From: Rhynochetos jubatus
Lineage: Eukaryota; Chordata; Aves; Eurypygiformes; Rhynochetidae
DNA: 64,000 nucleotides
Assembly: GCA_027574665.1 (NCBI GenBank)
Contig: CM050653.1
Coordinates: forward strand, 11,120,664-11,184,663
Direction: 5' to 3'
How positions within the stretch are numbered: the first letter of the stretch is position 1; each line of letters starts with the position of its first letter. The translations under genes were made by a program, and so were the position numbers. Of the stretch, positions 63,436 through 64,000 are shown piece by piece. The notes under the pieces were generated by a model that saw only the letters and a program-made list of their open reading frames with translations, was not told where the DNA came from and did not search any database.

Positions 63436-64000
63436 GCTCTCTGTGTATATCTGTTAATACTGAGGGTAGGGGCCGGGACTGAGGTTTTGCCGCTCGGAAG
63501 CAGTAGTCCCCGAAATGGCTGTGCACAAAGTGTGCTCTGTCTCCTGCCTGCGTGGCTGCCGGGCAGAGAGCCCGGAGCAAGGCCGTGCCTGTGCTGCTGA
63601 CATACCCCACGAGTGGGCACAAGGTGCTCTTCCTCTGCTTGCCTGTCTGGCTGGGAAATGCCATACAGATCACACTGCACAAACGAGCTGGTCATGAAGT
63701 GCAGAAACAAGCTGCAAGTTCATTTTTCATCCCACCCCCTACCTCAGTATTACAGTATTATCTAATTCTTCCCTCACTCTGTCCGTTAACACTGTGCAAC
63801 TGGTTGCAATTATAGTTCTGAAATAGTTTCTAAGACACTTAGTGTAGCTCTACGGAAAGGTGGCCCAAAATCTCTCCTGTTGTTTTAGGAATTCTATTCC
63901 TTTTAACAACATAAACCAAAAAACTTGAACTGCCAGTTTGGTCTGTTGTTCTCTAAGTCCTGGATCCAAGTTCAGCTGGATCTCGGTGCGTGGGATGGGT

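Larger units (their letters stand above)
56371..64000. other. Right-end intergenic DNA, no gene seen
   Basis: Mostly AT-rich without recognisable coding exons. A GC-elevated patch at about 63300-63680 next to the MIR-like scrap has open frames in several phases (the longest 163 codons, minus strand) but no recognisable domain. Exons of a neighbouring gene can neither be excluded nor supported. Confidence 0.6.

Noticed and set aside
63219-63710. 163-codon minus-strand open frame
   Set aside because: Overlaps a MIR-like scrap and has competing frames on both strands; no domain.
1-64000. tRNA, rRNA, CRISPR array, operon or secretion-type clusters
   Set aside because: No tRNA A/B-box pair with a foldable body, no spaced direct repeats, and no bacterial coding density were seen. 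The window is vertebrate intron and intergenic DNA.

Overview
The window is vertebrate nuclear DNA, almost certainly from a bird. It is AT-rich and intron-dense, it carries CR1 LINE fragments (the typical avian LINE) and solo LTRs of a kind I know from bird genomes, and its one recognisable gene has short coding exons split by long GT-AG introns. I cannot name the species.

The gene is VIPR2 (VPAC2, the VIP/PACAP receptor 2, a class B1 GPCR) on the minus strand. Its first nine coding exons lie between 46470 and 533 and encode residues 1-294: signal peptide, cysteine-rich hormone-binding domain, TM1 to TM4, and the start of TM5. Every junction has GT/AG and a compatible phase, so the frame runs unbroken from ATG to the last base of exon 9. 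The remaining exons (rest of TM5 to the C-tail) lie beyond position 1. The first exon sits in a CpG island at about 45.8-47.2 kb, which must hold the promoter. A 34-codon upstream ORF ends in a TGA that overlaps the receptor ATG (ATGA).

Layout: 1-532 partial intron 9; 533-3000 exons 9, 8 and 7; 6070-6211 exon 6; 10210-10307 exon 5; a 15-kb intron 4 with two solo LTRs; 25342-25439 exon 4; 29173-29280 exon 3; a 13.9-kb intron 2 with a third solo LTR, a CR1 scrap and an unidentified GC-rich island; 43222-43324 exon 2; 46420-46470 exon 1. From about 47.2 to 64 kb I see no second gene, only a CR1 3' half, an older CR1-like LINE and scraps of ancient interspersed repeats.

I see no gene cluster, CRISPR array, tRNA, rRNA or novel multi-gene system. 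The points most worth a second look are the uORF-ATG overlap, the concentrated divergence of the receptor's TM3-ICL2-TM4 segment, the internal repeat expansion in one LTR, and the GC-rich block at 36.4-36.8 kb.
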